Assembly: GCA_963733145.1 (NCBI GenBank)
Contig: CAVTCJ010000013.1
Location: 248,001-312,000 of the forward strand
Length of the DNA stretch: 64,000 bases
Reading direction: 5' to 3'
From: JAHIKV01 sp963733145
GTDB lineage: Bacteria; Planctomycetota; Planctomycetia; Pirellulales; Thermoguttaceae
Shown: one piece after another, positions 8,150 to 16,967 of the stretch
Numbering within the stretch: position 1 is the stretch's first letter
Layout of the letters: each line of letters starts with the position of its first letter
Program-made: the position numbers and the translations under genes
Notes under the pieces: generated by a model
What the model was told of the DNA's origin: nothing
The model's input: only the letters and a program-made list of their open reading frames with translations
The model's database searches: none

Positions 8150-9244
8150 ATGGAAAAGCGCGTGTACAATTTCTCGCCGGGGCCGGCCGTCCTGCCCCTG
8201 CCCGTTCTGGAAGCAGTTCAGCGCGACATGCTCTGCATGCCGGGCGCGGGCGCGTCGATCTTGGAAATCAGCCATCGCTCGAAAACCTTCGACCGGATCA
8301 TCAATCAGGCCGAAGGCAACCTCCGCAAGTTGCTCGGCATCCCCGACAACTATCGGGTGCTGTTCATGCAGGGCGGGGCCTTCCTCCAGTTCGGCATGGT
8401 GGCCCTGAACCTGCTCCACGGCGCCGGCAAGCCGGCCGATTACATCGTCAGCGGAACCTGGAGCGGAAAGGCCATCAAGGACGGCAAGACCCAAGGCACG
8501 GCCAACGCCGTCTGGGACGGCAAACCCGACAACTTCATTCGCTTCCCCAAGCCGGGCGAACCGAAACTCGACGCCGATCCGGCCTACGTCTACATGTGCT
8601 CGAACGAGACCATACAGGGCGTCCAATATCAGACCGAGCCGGAGACCGGCGGCGCGCCGTTGATCTGCGACTCGTCGTCCGATCTCCTCTGCCGGCCCAT
8701 CCCGGTCGAAAAGTTCGGCCTGATCTTCGCCTGCGCCCAGAAGAACGTCGGCCCGGCGGGCGTGACCGCCGTCATCATCCGCGACGATCTGCTCGAGCGC
8801 TCGGGCGACGACCTCCCCTCGCTCTTGAACTACAAGATCATCGCCGAGAACAAGTCGCTGCTGAACACCCCGCCGACCTTCGCCATCTACGTCGTCAAGC
8901 TGGTCACCGATTGGTTGCTCGACGAGATCGGCGGTCTGGACAAGATGGCCGAGATCAACCGCGGCAAGGCGAAGCTGCTCTACGACGAGATCGACTCGTC
9001 GGACGGCTTCTACCAGGGCCACGCCGAGCGGTCCTGCCGGTCGATCATGAACGTGCCGTTCCGGATGCCCAAGCCCGAGTTGGAGGCCCCGTTCCTAGCC
9101 GAGGCGGCCAAGCGCGACCTCTGCGAGCTGAAGGGCCATCGCTCGGTGGGCGGCTGCCGGGCCTCGATCTACAACGCCATGCCCGTCGAAGGCGTCCAGC
9201 TCCTCGCCGAGTTTATGCGCGAGTTCCGCGAGAAGAACCGCTAA
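8150..9244 (+). CDS. serC: Phosphoserine aminotransferase
   Basis: The 364-residue protein matches SerC throughout its length: N-F-S-P-G-P-A-V-L-P at the start, I-S-H-R-S at ~41, Q-G-G-A near 74, S-S-D-L-L for the PLP-phosphate region, and the PLP lysine in A-C-A-Q-K-N-V-G-P-A-G around residue 197. The C-terminus has G-H-R-S-V-G-G-C-R-A-S-I-Y-N-A-M, the substrate-binding end of the family. It converts 3-phosphohydroxypyruvate and glutamate to phosphoserine (serine synthesis) and may also serve pyridoxine synthesis. No serA or serB is adjacent. The ATG lies close to the D-family repeat, with no other genes in the same transcript evident. Confidence 0.96.
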   Translation: MEKRVYNFSPGPAVLPLPVLEAVQRDMLCMPGAGASILEISHRSKTFDRIINQAEGNLRKLLGIPDNYRVLFMQGGAFLQFGMVALNLLHGAGKPADYIVSGTWSGKAIKDGKTQGTANAVWDGKPDNFIRFPKPGEPKLDADPAYVYMCSNETIQGVQYQTEPETGGAPLICDSSSDLLCRPIPVEKFGLIFACAQKNVGPAGVTAVIIRDDLLERSGDDLPSLLNYKIIAENKSLLNTPPTFAIYVVKLVTDWLLDEIGGLDKMAEINRGKAKLLYDEIDSSDGFYQGHAERSCRSIMNVPFRMPKPELEAPFLAEAAKRDLCELKGHRSVGGCRASIYNAMPVEGVQLLAEFMREFREKNR

Positions 9245-9262
9245 GTTCAGTAGTGGAGCATT

Positions 9263-9327
9263 CGTTTAGCAGCCGGCACGGCGGCTAGGATAGCCCACGG
9301 GGCCGTCGTGCCGACGGCCGCTAAACG
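9263..9327. repeat. Palindromic repeat, B family
   Basis: Inverted copies of CGTTTAGCAGCCGGCACGGC / GCCGTCGTGCCGACGGCC ending in CTAAACG lie just after serC. They could form a long imperfect hairpin and may serve as the serC terminator. Confidence 0.85.
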
Positions 9328-9490
9328 GCAGAACGGCAGAATTTGGAACGACTGCTGTTCGCCGCGAATACCGCCGCAATTTTTGAGGGACGGCAATTCC
9401 CCCTGCCGTCCCTTTTCTCTTTCGCTTCCCCGCTGTATACTGGGGGCCTCTTGTCACACGTGCGGGGCCTTCTTATTCAGGGGGGGTTCG

Positions 9491-11197
9491 ATGTCTATCT
9501 CTTTCAGTTGCTCTAGCGCTTCCTGCGGGCGGAAGATGCGGGTGGCCGACGATGCCGTCGGAAAGAACGTTCGCTGTCCCGCCTGCGGCGCCATTCAGGT
9601 TGTTCCCGCTCCGGTTACGCCCGTGGGCGTCGGGCAAGGCGTGGCCCAGCCGCAAGTCGATCCGGCAGCGAAAGTCTGCCCCATGTGCCAAACACGCTTG
9701 GACGCGTCTTCCGTCGTCTGCATAACCTGCGGCTTTGATTTCAGACGGGGCGAGCGTCTGGTGAAATTCCCGAATCAGGCCGGCGGTAAATCGGCCTCAA
9801 AATCCTCTCCGGCGGTTTGGATCGCCGGCGGCGGAGTCGGCGCGCTGTTAATCATCGTTTTGCTGCTATTCCTGCTCTTGCGGTCTTCATCCGCGCCGAA
9901 CGATCAAAACGCCGCGGCGCAGAAGCCGTCCGACGCAAAACCCGCGCCGTCCGAATCGTCAACACCGGCCGCGGCCGCATACAATCATTCGTCCGCGACG
10001 CCTGAGACGGCCAATAAGTCGAATCCGAGGCAATCGCTCAAGGTAATCGCCTTGGCCATGTATAATTACGAAGCGGTACACAAGACCTTCCCGCCCGCGT
10101 TCAGTGCGGACGCAAACGGCAAACCGCTCCTGAGCTGGCGGGTCCTGATCCTCCCCTACATGTTGAACTGCGACGACCTGTACAAACAGTTCCATCTGGA
10201 CGAGCCCTGGGACAGCGAACACAACAAAACGCTCATCGCTCGAATGCCGCCGGTGTTTCAAAATCCGGACAGCAGGCTCGCCTCCGAAGGCAAGACCACG
10301 TTCCTTACGTTTCGAGGCGAGAAGACTGTGTATCCGGGGGGAAAAGCACTCGGTTTTGGAAGCGTCACCGATGGGGCCTCGCTCACGCTGATGACCATCG
10401 AGGTTCCCGACTCGAGGGCGGTCGTGTGGACCAAGCCGGACGATCTAGAACTCGATCGCGTGAATTCAGCCGAGGGATTGGGCGCCTTGCGGCCGGCGGG
10501 GTTTTACGTCGGGTTCGTCGACGGCTCGGTCACGTTTCTCAAGGCGTCAATTCCGCTCACCGCCCTAATCGCTCTTTCATCGCGCAACGGCGGCGAATCC
10601 GTTTCGACGGGCGGATGGCAGGCGAGAGTACCCCAGGTTAAGAAAAGGGTTGTGGGTTCCATCCCCGCGCCGCAAATTGACGCCGCGGCGGCCGGGGCCA
10701 AGGCCATTGCACAATTCGACGTCAATCGGGACGGCAAACTCTCCGGCGACGAGTTGTACCTCTGTCCGGGCCTGAACGCCGCCATCGAAAAGCTTGACCC
10801 CAAGGACAAACGCGAGATCACCGCCGAAAAGATCACCGAACGGATCAAGACCTGGCAAAAATCGAAGATCGGGCGAATGGCCTTGACCTGCACGGTGCTG
10901 CGCAACGGGAAGCCGCTGGCGGGCGCGGAGGTCCGCTTCGTACCCGAAAACTTTCTCGGCGAAGCCTACCAGGTGGCGACGGGGACGACCGATAACAACG
11001 GCATGGCCCAGATCAGCATTCCCACCACGGGCCCCGACGATCCGCCGGGAGTCCCCTGCGGATTTTACAACGTGGAAATCGCCAAGCCCGGTGAATATAT
11101 CCCCACCAAGTATAACGCCAACACCATTCTCGGCCAGGAAATCGCCCTCGACGCCGCGGGAATCACGGAAGGCGTCAAGTTTGAACTGGAGTATTAG
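9491..11197 (+). CDS. Zinc-ribbon / DUF1559-like protein with EF-hand and carboxypeptidase-regulatory-like domain
   Basis: A 568-residue multidomain planctomycete protein. In order: an MJ0042-like zinc ribbon (C-G-R-K-M-R ... C-P-A-C-G), a second C-P-M-C ... C-I-T-C-G-F-D zinc ribbon, one transmembrane helix near residues 110-135 (A-L-L-I-I-V-L-L-L-F-L-L-L), and a DUF1559/SBP_bac_10-like region (L-K-V-I-A-L-A-M-Y-N-Y, L-S-W-R-V-L-I-L-P-Y, D-E-P-W-D-S-E-H-N). An EF-hand-type D-V-N-R-D-G-K-L-S-G-D-E loop follows, then a C-terminal beta domain (G-K-P-L-A-G-A-E-V-R-F-V-P) like those used for lipid/peptidase-type transport or adhesion. Likely membrane-anchored with the zinc ribbons inside the cytoplasm. 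ATG 9491 follows a G-rich RBS; function unknown. Confidence 0.8.
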   Translation: MSISFSCSSASCGRKMRVADDAVGKNVRCPACGAIQVVPAPVTPVGVGQGVAQPQVDPAAKVCPMCQTRLDASSVVCITCGFDFRRGERLVKFPNQAGGKSASKSSPAVWIAGGGVGALLIIVLLLFLLLRSSSAPNDQNAAAQKPSDAKPAPSESSTPAAAAYNHSSATPETANKSNPRQSLKVIALAMYNYEAVHKTFPPAFSADANGKPLLSWRVLILPYMLNCDDLYKQFHLDEPWDSEHNKTLIARMPPVFQNPDSRLASEGKTTFLTFRGEKTVYPGGKALGFGSVTDGASLTLMTIEVPDSRAVVWTKPDDLELDRVNSAEGLGALRPAGFYVGFVDGSVTFLKASIPLTALIALSSRNGGESVSTGGWQARVPQVKKRVVGSIPAPQIDAAAAGAKAIAQFDVNRDGKLSGDELYLCPGLNAAIEKLDPKDKREITAEKITERIKTWQKSKIGRMALTCTVLRNGKPLAGAEVRFVPENFLGEAYQVATGTTDNNGMAQISIPTTGPDDPPGVPCGFYNVEIAKPGEYIPTKYNANTILGQEIALDAAGITEGVKFELEY

Positions 11198-11211
11198 CTG
11201 AAAGCCTCGCC

Positions 11212-12996
11212 ATGATCGAAGATGCCGATCACCCAGAGGGGTCTATCGAGGGCGTTGTCGTCGCGCCCAAGCCGCCGCCGTCAAATAGACCGCGGACCGT
11301 CGAAGGCGACATGCAACGGCTGGCCCATTGGCTCTACACAAACAACCCCTTCTACGTCGTCAGCGCGGCGTTGATGTTCGTCGGGCTGCGGATGTCGTTC
11401 GACACCGGGGCCGGCGAGCACTATCAGACCGGGGCCTTGATGACCGGCTTGATGGCCTATACGCTGCTGCTGGCCGCCACGGCCTGGTTTCTCATCCGCT
11501 ACGGCGAACTGTGGCAGGACGTCCGCTCGCTGCTGGTCGTGGTGGTGTTGCTGTTTCTGGCCACGTCGGTCTGCATCGACCGCTCGCTGGCCGATGACGT
11601 CGACACGATGCGCGTCCCGCTGGCCATGGGCGGATTCTTCTTCGCCGTCGTGGTCAGCGAACTGCTGCTGCGGGGGATCGGGCTGCGGCTGCCCGCCGGC
11701 TTCCGGCTACCGTACTACGCCGTCCTGGCCTTGTTCTTTCTCTTCCCTGCCGCCATCATTTTCTTCTCGTTCAGCGCGAGGAACGCGGCGTTGAAGTGGG
11801 TGCTCTACGGGTTTTCGCCGCTGGCGGGCGTGGTCTTTCTCGGGCTATTGCCCGCCGTCCGCCGCGGCCCGGCCTACGTCGCCGACAATGGCAGCCCCTG
11901 GCGATGGCCGTGGTATCCGTGGGTGCTGTTCGGCGCGCTGGCCTTCGGCCTCTGTCTGCGGACCTACTCGCTGAGCGTTTCCTTTCACGCCGTGGTCGGT
12001 CCTCCCACGGTCTTCGGCCTGTACTTCCTGGTCCCGTTTCTGTGGGGCGCAACGTATGTGTTGCTCGAACTGGGCATCGTCTCGGGCAACCGGCCGGCGA
12101 CCGTCTTGGCGCTGCTGGCGCCGATTGCCCTGGCGGCGATGTCGCTAACGGCCTTGCCGGGCGAGGCCCACGACGTGGGATTTCTCCGGCAGTTTCGCGG
12201 CACGCTGGGGTTCTCGCCCCTGTTCTTGTGCGTTGCGTTGGCGACGCTGTTTTACGTTATCGCCTGGGCCCGGGGCGTGCGCGGGGCTATGTTCGGATTC
12301 TTCCTGGCCGCCGCCGCGTTCTCGATCTGCGGCCGCGACACTTTCAATCAGCACACGATTTCCGGCCCCCACCCGCTGCCGATCCTGATCGTCGGCCTGG
12401 CGCTGACGGCCTTGAGTCTGTGGCGGCGCCACGCGGTGCTGTGCCTGCTCGGCCTGTGGTGCGTAGCCGGTTCGCTGTGGATCGCGTTTCACGACACGCA
12501 ATTCGCGGCCTATCGAGGGGCAATTCCCATCCACCTGCTGCTGGCGTGCGTGTTGCTCGTGGGCGCCGCGTTCCGCGACAAGATCGGCCGAGCGATTCAG
12601 ACGCTCGGGGCGGCCGCATTGCTGGGGTTTGCGCTGTTCGTGGTGTTTTGCCCGCCGCAACGGCTCGGCAATCCGCCCCCGGCGGCGGTGGCTTTCTATC
12701 CGCTGTCGATGGCGATTATCGCCATGGTGTACGGTCTTGCGGTGAAAAACCCCTGGTACTACGCCGCGATGCTGGGCGGCCTGCTGGGCTGGGCCGCGGC
12801 CCCCGGCTGGAAACTCTTCTCCCGGGCACGGGGTTCCCTGCCCGGGCTGCACTACATCGCCTGGGGCGCTGCCTTTTTTCTGCTGGCCCTGCTGGTAAGC
12901 CTGATAAAGATGGGCGCCTTGCAGCGGTTTTTTGCCGCCCGGCTGAAAACAGAAAATCGGCCGTCGGAAGATTCCCCGCCGGAAAATCCGCCATAG
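11212..12996 (+). CDS. Large polytopic membrane protein, unknown function
   Basis: The 594-residue protein has a ~45-residue cytoplasmic-looking N-terminus and then roughly 14-16 hydrophobic segments, with charged loops such as R-R-G-P-A-Y-V-A-D-N-G and a basic C-terminal tail. No catalytic or transport motif was recognised. It starts 14 bases after the zinc-ribbon/DUF1559 gene, so the two probably form an operon. It resembles the many hypothetical multi-TM proteins of Planctomycetota; a transporter, a glycosyltransferase-like enzyme or a scaffold are all possible. Confidence 0.75.
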   Translation: MIEDADHPEGSIEGVVVAPKPPPSNRPRTVEGDMQRLAHWLYTNNPFYVVSAALMFVGLRMSFDTGAGEHYQTGALMTGLMAYTLLLAATAWFLIRYGELWQDVRSLLVVVVLLFLATSVCIDRSLADDVDTMRVPLAMGGFFFAVVVSELLLRGIGLRLPAGFRLPYYAVLALFFLFPAAIIFFSFSARNAALKWVLYGFSPLAGVVFLGLLPAVRRGPAYVADNGSPWRWPWYPWVLFGALAFGLCLRTYSLSVSFHAVVGPPTVFGLYFLVPFLWGATYVLLELGIVSGNRPATVLALLAPIALAAMSLTALPGEAHDVGFLRQFRGTLGFSPLFLCVALATLFYVIAWARGVRGAMFGFFLAAAAFSICGRDTFNQHTISGPHPLPILIVGLALTALSLWRRHAVLCLLGLWCVAGSLWIAFHDTQFAAYRGAIPIHLLLACVLLVGAAFRDKIGRAIQTLGAAALLGFALFVVFCPPQRLGNPPPAAVAFYPLSMAIIAMVYGLAVKNPWYYAAMLGGLLGWAAAPGWKLFSRARGSLPGLHYIAWGAAFFLLALLVSLIKMGALQRFFAARLKTENRPSEDSPPENPP

Positions 12997-13050
12997 ATTC
13001 ATTGAATGGCGGGTCGTCCCAGAACATGTTTTGAAAAGTAAAATATGGTC

Positions 13051-13292
13051 CCCTCTCCCTTTGGGAGAGGGTTAGCCCGGATTATTCATAAACACGAAGG
13101 AACATTGTCATTCTGAGCGCAGCGAAGAATCTGGGCTGTTTGCGGCGCATCGGAGATCCTTCGCTGCGCTCAGGATGACGTTTATGAATAATCCGGGTTA
13201 GGGTGAGGGCAGTTTGGGGCAAAATATCCACTGAATACCAAAACGACCAGTTCAGCCCTCACCCCCGGCCCCTCTCCCAAAGGGAGAGGGGA
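13051..13292. repeat. E-family palindromic repeats interrupted by a MITE-like element
   Basis: The gap between the membrane protein and the nucleoside transporter starts with an E-family unit (CCCTCTCCCTTTGGGAGAGG, then GTTAGGGTGAGGGC) split in two by the 13076-13197 element. A second inverted E copy (CCCCTCTCCCAAAGGGAGAG) follows at 13257-13292. Single E copies recur inside treY (30851) and the helicase (44740). Confidence 0.9.
13076..13197. mobile_element. 122-bp MITE-like element with 18-bp perfect inverted ends
   Basis: The element begins CCCGGATTATTCATAAAC and ends with its exact reverse complement. It is flanked on both sides by TTAG (13072-13075 and 13198-13201), which looks like a 4-bp target-site duplication because removing the element restores the common E-family unit GAGAGGGTTAGGGTGAGGG. 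Inside lies a second imperfect inverted repeat (CATTCTGAGCGCAGCGAAGA against AGATCCTTCGCTGCGCTCAG). It has no coding capacity, so it would need a transposase in trans. Confidence 0.8.
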
Positions 13293-13296
13293 GGTG

Positions 13297-14562
13297 TTAC
13301 CCGGCGGGTTTGTCCAACGCCTGCTGGACGTTGGCGTTCGGCTTGTCTTTTTGGAAATCGGCCGGGCTGGGCACGTGGAAGAAGACGGCGAAGGCAATTG
13401 CCCCGGCCAGGGTGATCGCCAAGGGGACGGTCCATATCTTCCGCCACTGGAACTGATCGCCGATCGAGTTGCGTTGCATGACGTAGCCGGCCAATTGCGT
13501 GCCGAGGAACAGCCCGATGCCGTTGGTGGCGATGAAGATCACCGATTGGGCGGAGGCGCCGATCGCCTGGGGGGCCATGGTTCCGACGAACATCTGCCCG
13601 CCGATCATGAAAAAGACGTAAGCCAGCCCGTGAAACGCCTGGATTATAATTACCCACAAGGCGCGTTTGCTCACAACATAAGTGGTGAAGAGCGTCGTCC
13701 AACACAGGGCACCAACGATAAACGTCCACTTATATCCTTCAAAGTCTCCATATCCCAACAGTTTCGGCAATCCGATGAGCCAACCAAGCAACAAGATCGT
13801 GGCGGCCGCTTGCGTCGCCTGGGCGATGGCCATAATGGCGGAGATGTTTTTGCCTTGAGCGCCGCGGTCCTGCAGGAATCTGCCCGTGCCGAGGAAGTAG
13901 AACTGCATCATCCCGGAAACGACCAACTGGGCGATGATGAAGACCAGATAGCTGTGGTTATTCAACATGGCCAGGGCGTCGAAGATGGGATTGCCCACCG
14001 AGACCGGCTTCAACGGCATCTGGAAAAAGCAGACGACCGCCATCACCAGCGAAAGGACGCCGGCCAGGATGAGGCTGTCAGCGCCGTCGCCGCCAGTTTT
14101 GCGGACTTGGCGGATGCCGGTCAGGAGCCAACCGATCACGGCCCAGGCCACCGGCGCCCAGAAAAACACCCACGTCTGCACGAGCGGCTCGGAAATTTGA
14201 TGGAACACCATTTTATTGACAAGAGGCATCGTGGCCGTATAGAAGATCGAGTAGAGGAACATTGTGATAAACATCCCCCAAAACTTCTTCTGGCAGGCCG
14301 CCGTGAACAGCAGAACCGCTCCGACGGCGTGACAAACCAGGATCATCCACTCGGCGTTGAAACTGCTGTCGGCCAAATAGCCCGAGATCAGCGGGGCAAA
14401 GATGCATGCCAGCGGCAGCGTGGCGTAGATCCAGCCGGTCTGACGGCCGCTCATCTTCAACGGGCCCAACAGCCGGACGGCCAGCACCGGCATCCATGCG
14501 CCCCAGACAGCATATTCCAGGCCCATCAACGCGCTCAGCCGCAAATACAGTTCCCAGTTCAT
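13297..14562 (-). CDS. Nucleoside:H+ symporter family MFS transporter (NupG/XapB-like)
   Basis: A 421-residue integral membrane protein with about 12 hydrophobic segments. The start M-N-W-E-L-Y-L-R-L-S-A-L-M-G-L-E-Y-A-V-W-G-A-W matches the NHS (nucleoside H+ symporter) family, as do W-I-Y-A-T-L-P-L-A-C-I-F-A-P-L-I-S-G-Y-L-A-D in TM2/3 and Q-A-F-H-G-L-A-Y-V-F-F near TM9. It should import nucleosides with protons; substrate is not deducible. The C-terminal tail (P-S-P-A-D-F-Q-K) runs up to the E-family repeat. It is expressed divergently from zwf and convergently with the membrane protein. Confidence 0.85.
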   Translation of the reverse strand: MNWELYLRLSALMGLEYAVWGAWMPVLAVRLLGPLKMSGRQTGWIYATLPLACIFAPLISGYLADSSFNAEWMILVCHAVGAVLLFTAACQKKFWGMFITMFLYSIFYTATMPLVNKMVFHQISEPLVQTWVFFWAPVAWAVIGWLLTGIRQVRKTGGDGADSLILAGVLSLVMAVVCFFQMPLKPVSVGNPIFDALAMLNNHSYLVFIIAQLVVSGMMQFYFLGTGRFLQDRGAQGKNISAIMAIAQATQAAATILLLGWLIGLPKLLGYGDFEGYKWTFIVGALCWTTLFTTYVVSKRALWVIIIQAFHGLAYVFFMIGGQMFVGTMAPQAIGASAQSVIFIATNGIGLFLGTQLAGYVMQRNSIGDQFQWRKIWTVPLAITLAGAIAFAVFFHVPSPADFQKDKPNANVQQALDKPAG

Positions 14563-14718
14563 CGCCGCCTCCCGGAAAAGTCAGTGAGATGAAATCGCAC
14601 AATGCGGACGATTGTAACCGGCGGGAGGAGAAATGCAATCCTGATCGGGCGAGACCAGCGGCCGCGGCTTTATGCCATTCGTTTTTGGGATTGAGAAATC
14701 GTCCTCAATCTTTGACGG

Positions 14719-14791
14719 TCTTGGGTCTTAGGTCTTGGGTCTTAGGTCTTGGCACGAAGACCCAAGACCTAAGACCCAAGACCCAAGACCA
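14719..14791. repeat. Inverted low-complexity repeats of TTGGGTCTTAGG type (L family)
   Basis: Tandem copies of a 14-base word (TTGGGTCTTAGGTC and variants) are followed by their reverse complement, separated by about 6 bases. A second locus of the same type is at 48256-48361. The rest of the 14563-14828 gap holds nothing I recognise. Confidence 0.85.
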
Positions 14792-14828
14792 CAATTGGTT
14801 GCGGCTAAGCCGCGCTAGGAAGAAAGCC

Positions 14829-16284
14829 CTACTTCAACACCGGACAGTAATCGAACCACTCGCGGAACTGGCGGCACATCCACTCGGTGGCGTTCGGTGG
14901 GCCCCAGCCCCCGGTCTCGTAGAGGGCCAGCGGCGGCCAGCCGGGACTCTCCCAGCCGCGCTGGATCGGGTCGATGATCGACCAGGCCAGCTCGACCTCG
15001 TCGGACCGCGAAAACAGGCTCGCGTCGCCCTGCATCACGTCCAGCAGGAGCCGCTGGTAGGCCTCGGGCATCCGGCCGGCGAACTTCTCGCGGAAGTTGA
15101 AACTCAGATCGGTCATGCGGAGCTTCATGCCCGCGTCGGGGACCTTCGTCTGGAAGTGCAACTGGATGCCCTCGGCCGGCTGCACCTGGATCACCAGCCG
15201 GTTCGATTGATAGGCCGCCCGCGGCCCCCCCTCGAACATCATGTGCGGCGCCTCGCGGAATTGGATCACGATCTGCGTGGTGCGGCAGGACATCGCCTTG
15301 CCGCTGCGGAGCAGAAACGGCACGCCCTGCCACCGCCAGTTATCGATATTCAGTTTGATCGCGCCGAAAGTGGCCGTCTGGCTGTCCGGCGGAACGCCCG
15401 GCTCGTCGCGATACGTGCGGTACTGCCCGCGTATCGTATCGGTGTAGACCTCCTCGGGCTTCATAATGCGGACCGAGCGGAGCACTTTCACCTTCTCGTC
15501 GCGGATCGAGTCGGCGTCGAAGCGGGCGGGGGCCTCCATGGCCGTGAAGGTCATCAGTTGCAGCAGGTGGTTCTGGAACATGTCGCGGAGCACGCCCGCC
15601 GATTCGTAGTAGGCCGCGCGGCGGCCGATCAGCAAGTCCTCGGCCGCGGTGATCTGCACGTGGTCGACGTAGTTGCGGTTCCAGATCGGCTCGAAAATGC
15701 TGTTGGCGAACCGCAGCACGAGCACGTTCTGCACGGTCTCCTTGCCCAGGTAGTGGTCGATGCGAAAGACCTGCTCCTCTTTGAAAACCTGGTGGACGTG
15801 GCGGTTCAGCTCGCGGGCCGATTCGAGGTCGTGGCCGAAGGGTTTTTCGATCACCACGCGGCGCGGGCCGCGGTCTTCGCGGGCCATGCCCGCCGCGCCG
15901 AGATGGGCGATAACCGTCGCGTAAAGCTGCGGGGCCACGGAAAGATAATACGTCCGTTCGGTCTCCTGGCCCGCCTCGAGTTGATCGAGGAAATTGCCCA
16001 GGCCGACGTGGTCTTCCGGCTTGTCCGCGTCGCCGGCATAATAATAAATCGACGAAGCGAAGTCCCGCCAGACGTCTTCCTGAAAATCCTCGCCGATGAA
16101 TCGGGCGGTCGATTCGCCCAGCTTGTCCCGCCAGGCGTCGTGGCTGATAATTCGTCCGCGAGAAGCCCACTATGCAGGTGTTCTCCGGCAGCCGCTTCTT
16201 GCGGAACAACTCGTACAGCGCCGGAATCAGCTTCCGGCTGGTCAGATCGCCCGAGGCGCCGAATATGACGATTGTATGGGCCAT
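14829..16284 (-). CDS. zwf: Glucose-6-phosphate 1-dehydrogenase (one frameshift)
   Basis: The gene opens M-A-H-T-I-V-I-F-G-A-S-G-D-L-T-S-R-K-L, the NADP-binding start of Zwf, then changes frame after G-F-S-R-T-N-Y. The next conserved block, S-H-D-A-W-R-D-K-L-G-E-S, is found one base out of step, so one extra base is present near 16144-16150. Beyond it the frame stays open to the stop and shows the active-site block R-I-D-H-Y-L-G-K-E near residue 180. Restored length is about 485, normal for the family. It makes 6-phosphogluconolactone and NADPH in the oxidative pentose-phosphate path. Because everything else is intact, a sequencing indel is more likely than a true pseudogene. Confidence 0.92.
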
Positions 16285-16337
16285 GCGTGTCTCCCGCGCG
16301 TCTGAGTCGGGAATGCTATTATATTCAATATTATCGG

Positions 16338-16961
16338 TTATTTTGTGCGAATCAACTCAGTAAGCAAGTATACGCCAGTCGTTGGGTTGCGGTTTGGTTC
16401 ACTGGCGCCCTTTGCGGAAGTGTCCAGCCGTTCGGCACGAATCACGGCTTGTGCATATCCGGCGGCGTAGGCGCCATAATCTACAGACTTCTTGTAGCCG
16501 GGCACATGCTTTTTTAACAATTGTTCGATTTTGTCGCGATGCTGCATACCGGGATTTTCCCTGAAATGCAGCAACAACCACAACTCAAAGCACGGATTGG
16601 ATACAGCCAGTTCGATATTGTTGTCTCGCGCCGTCACCTTGGCTTCTGAAACCTTTGGATGGTCGTCAATGTCAAACACGCACCACACGGAGTCGTAAGC
16701 GAGGTTGTCGTCTTTTTCACTGGTGGCCGCTTGTTCGGCATCTTCTTTGTATCGCTTCGCGGTTCTAACGAGGGTTATTGGGACGCCGTGTTCATCGGCC
16801 ACTTTTACCGTGACTCTGAGGTTTCGGCAAGCGTGGGTAAAACCCTCGATATAGTCCGGTTCGGTGATTTCTCCTTCCGTGACGACTAGAATTCTAGGCT
16901 TCGGATCGAGAAACGGTTTTCGGCGTCCCGGCTTGCGTTTTCGACTGCGCACGTTCGACAT
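16338..16961 (-). CDS. RloB-like protein
   Basis: The 207-residue protein matches the RloB family: a basic N-terminus (R-S-R-K-R-K-P-G-R-R), then V-V-T-E-G-E-I-T-E-P-D-Y-I-E-G-F, a C-V-F-D-I-D-D-H motif near residue 94 and S-N-P-C-F-E-L-W-L-L-L-H-F. The glutamate and D-x-D arrangement resembles a Toprim-type nuclease centre, though this is inference. It begins 6 bases after the RloA-like ATPase and forms a two-gene operon. RloA/RloB pairs are often found beside restriction-modification genes and in defence islands, and an antiviral role is likely but unproven here. Confidence 0.85.
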   Translation of the reverse strand: MSNVRSRKRKPGRRKPFLDPKPRILVVTEGEITEPDYIEGFTHACRNLRVTVKVADEHGVPITLVRTAKRYKEDAEQAATSEKDDNLAYDSVWCVFDIDDHPKVSEAKVTARDNNIELAVSNPCFELWLLLHFRENPGMQHRDKIEQLLKKHVPGYKKSVDYGAYAAGYAQAVIRAERLDTSAKGASEPNRNPTTGVYLLTELIRTK

Positions 16962-16967
16962 GATGAA

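Noticed and set aside
13294..14592. Plus-strand 432-residue frame antisense to the nucleoside transporter
   Set aside because: Highly charged H/R/Q-rich shadow of a clear membrane protein on the other strand.
16144..16150. Programmed frameshifting in zwf
   Set aside because: No slippery heptamer or stimulatory structure known for zwf, and many other genes in the window have similar isolated indels.
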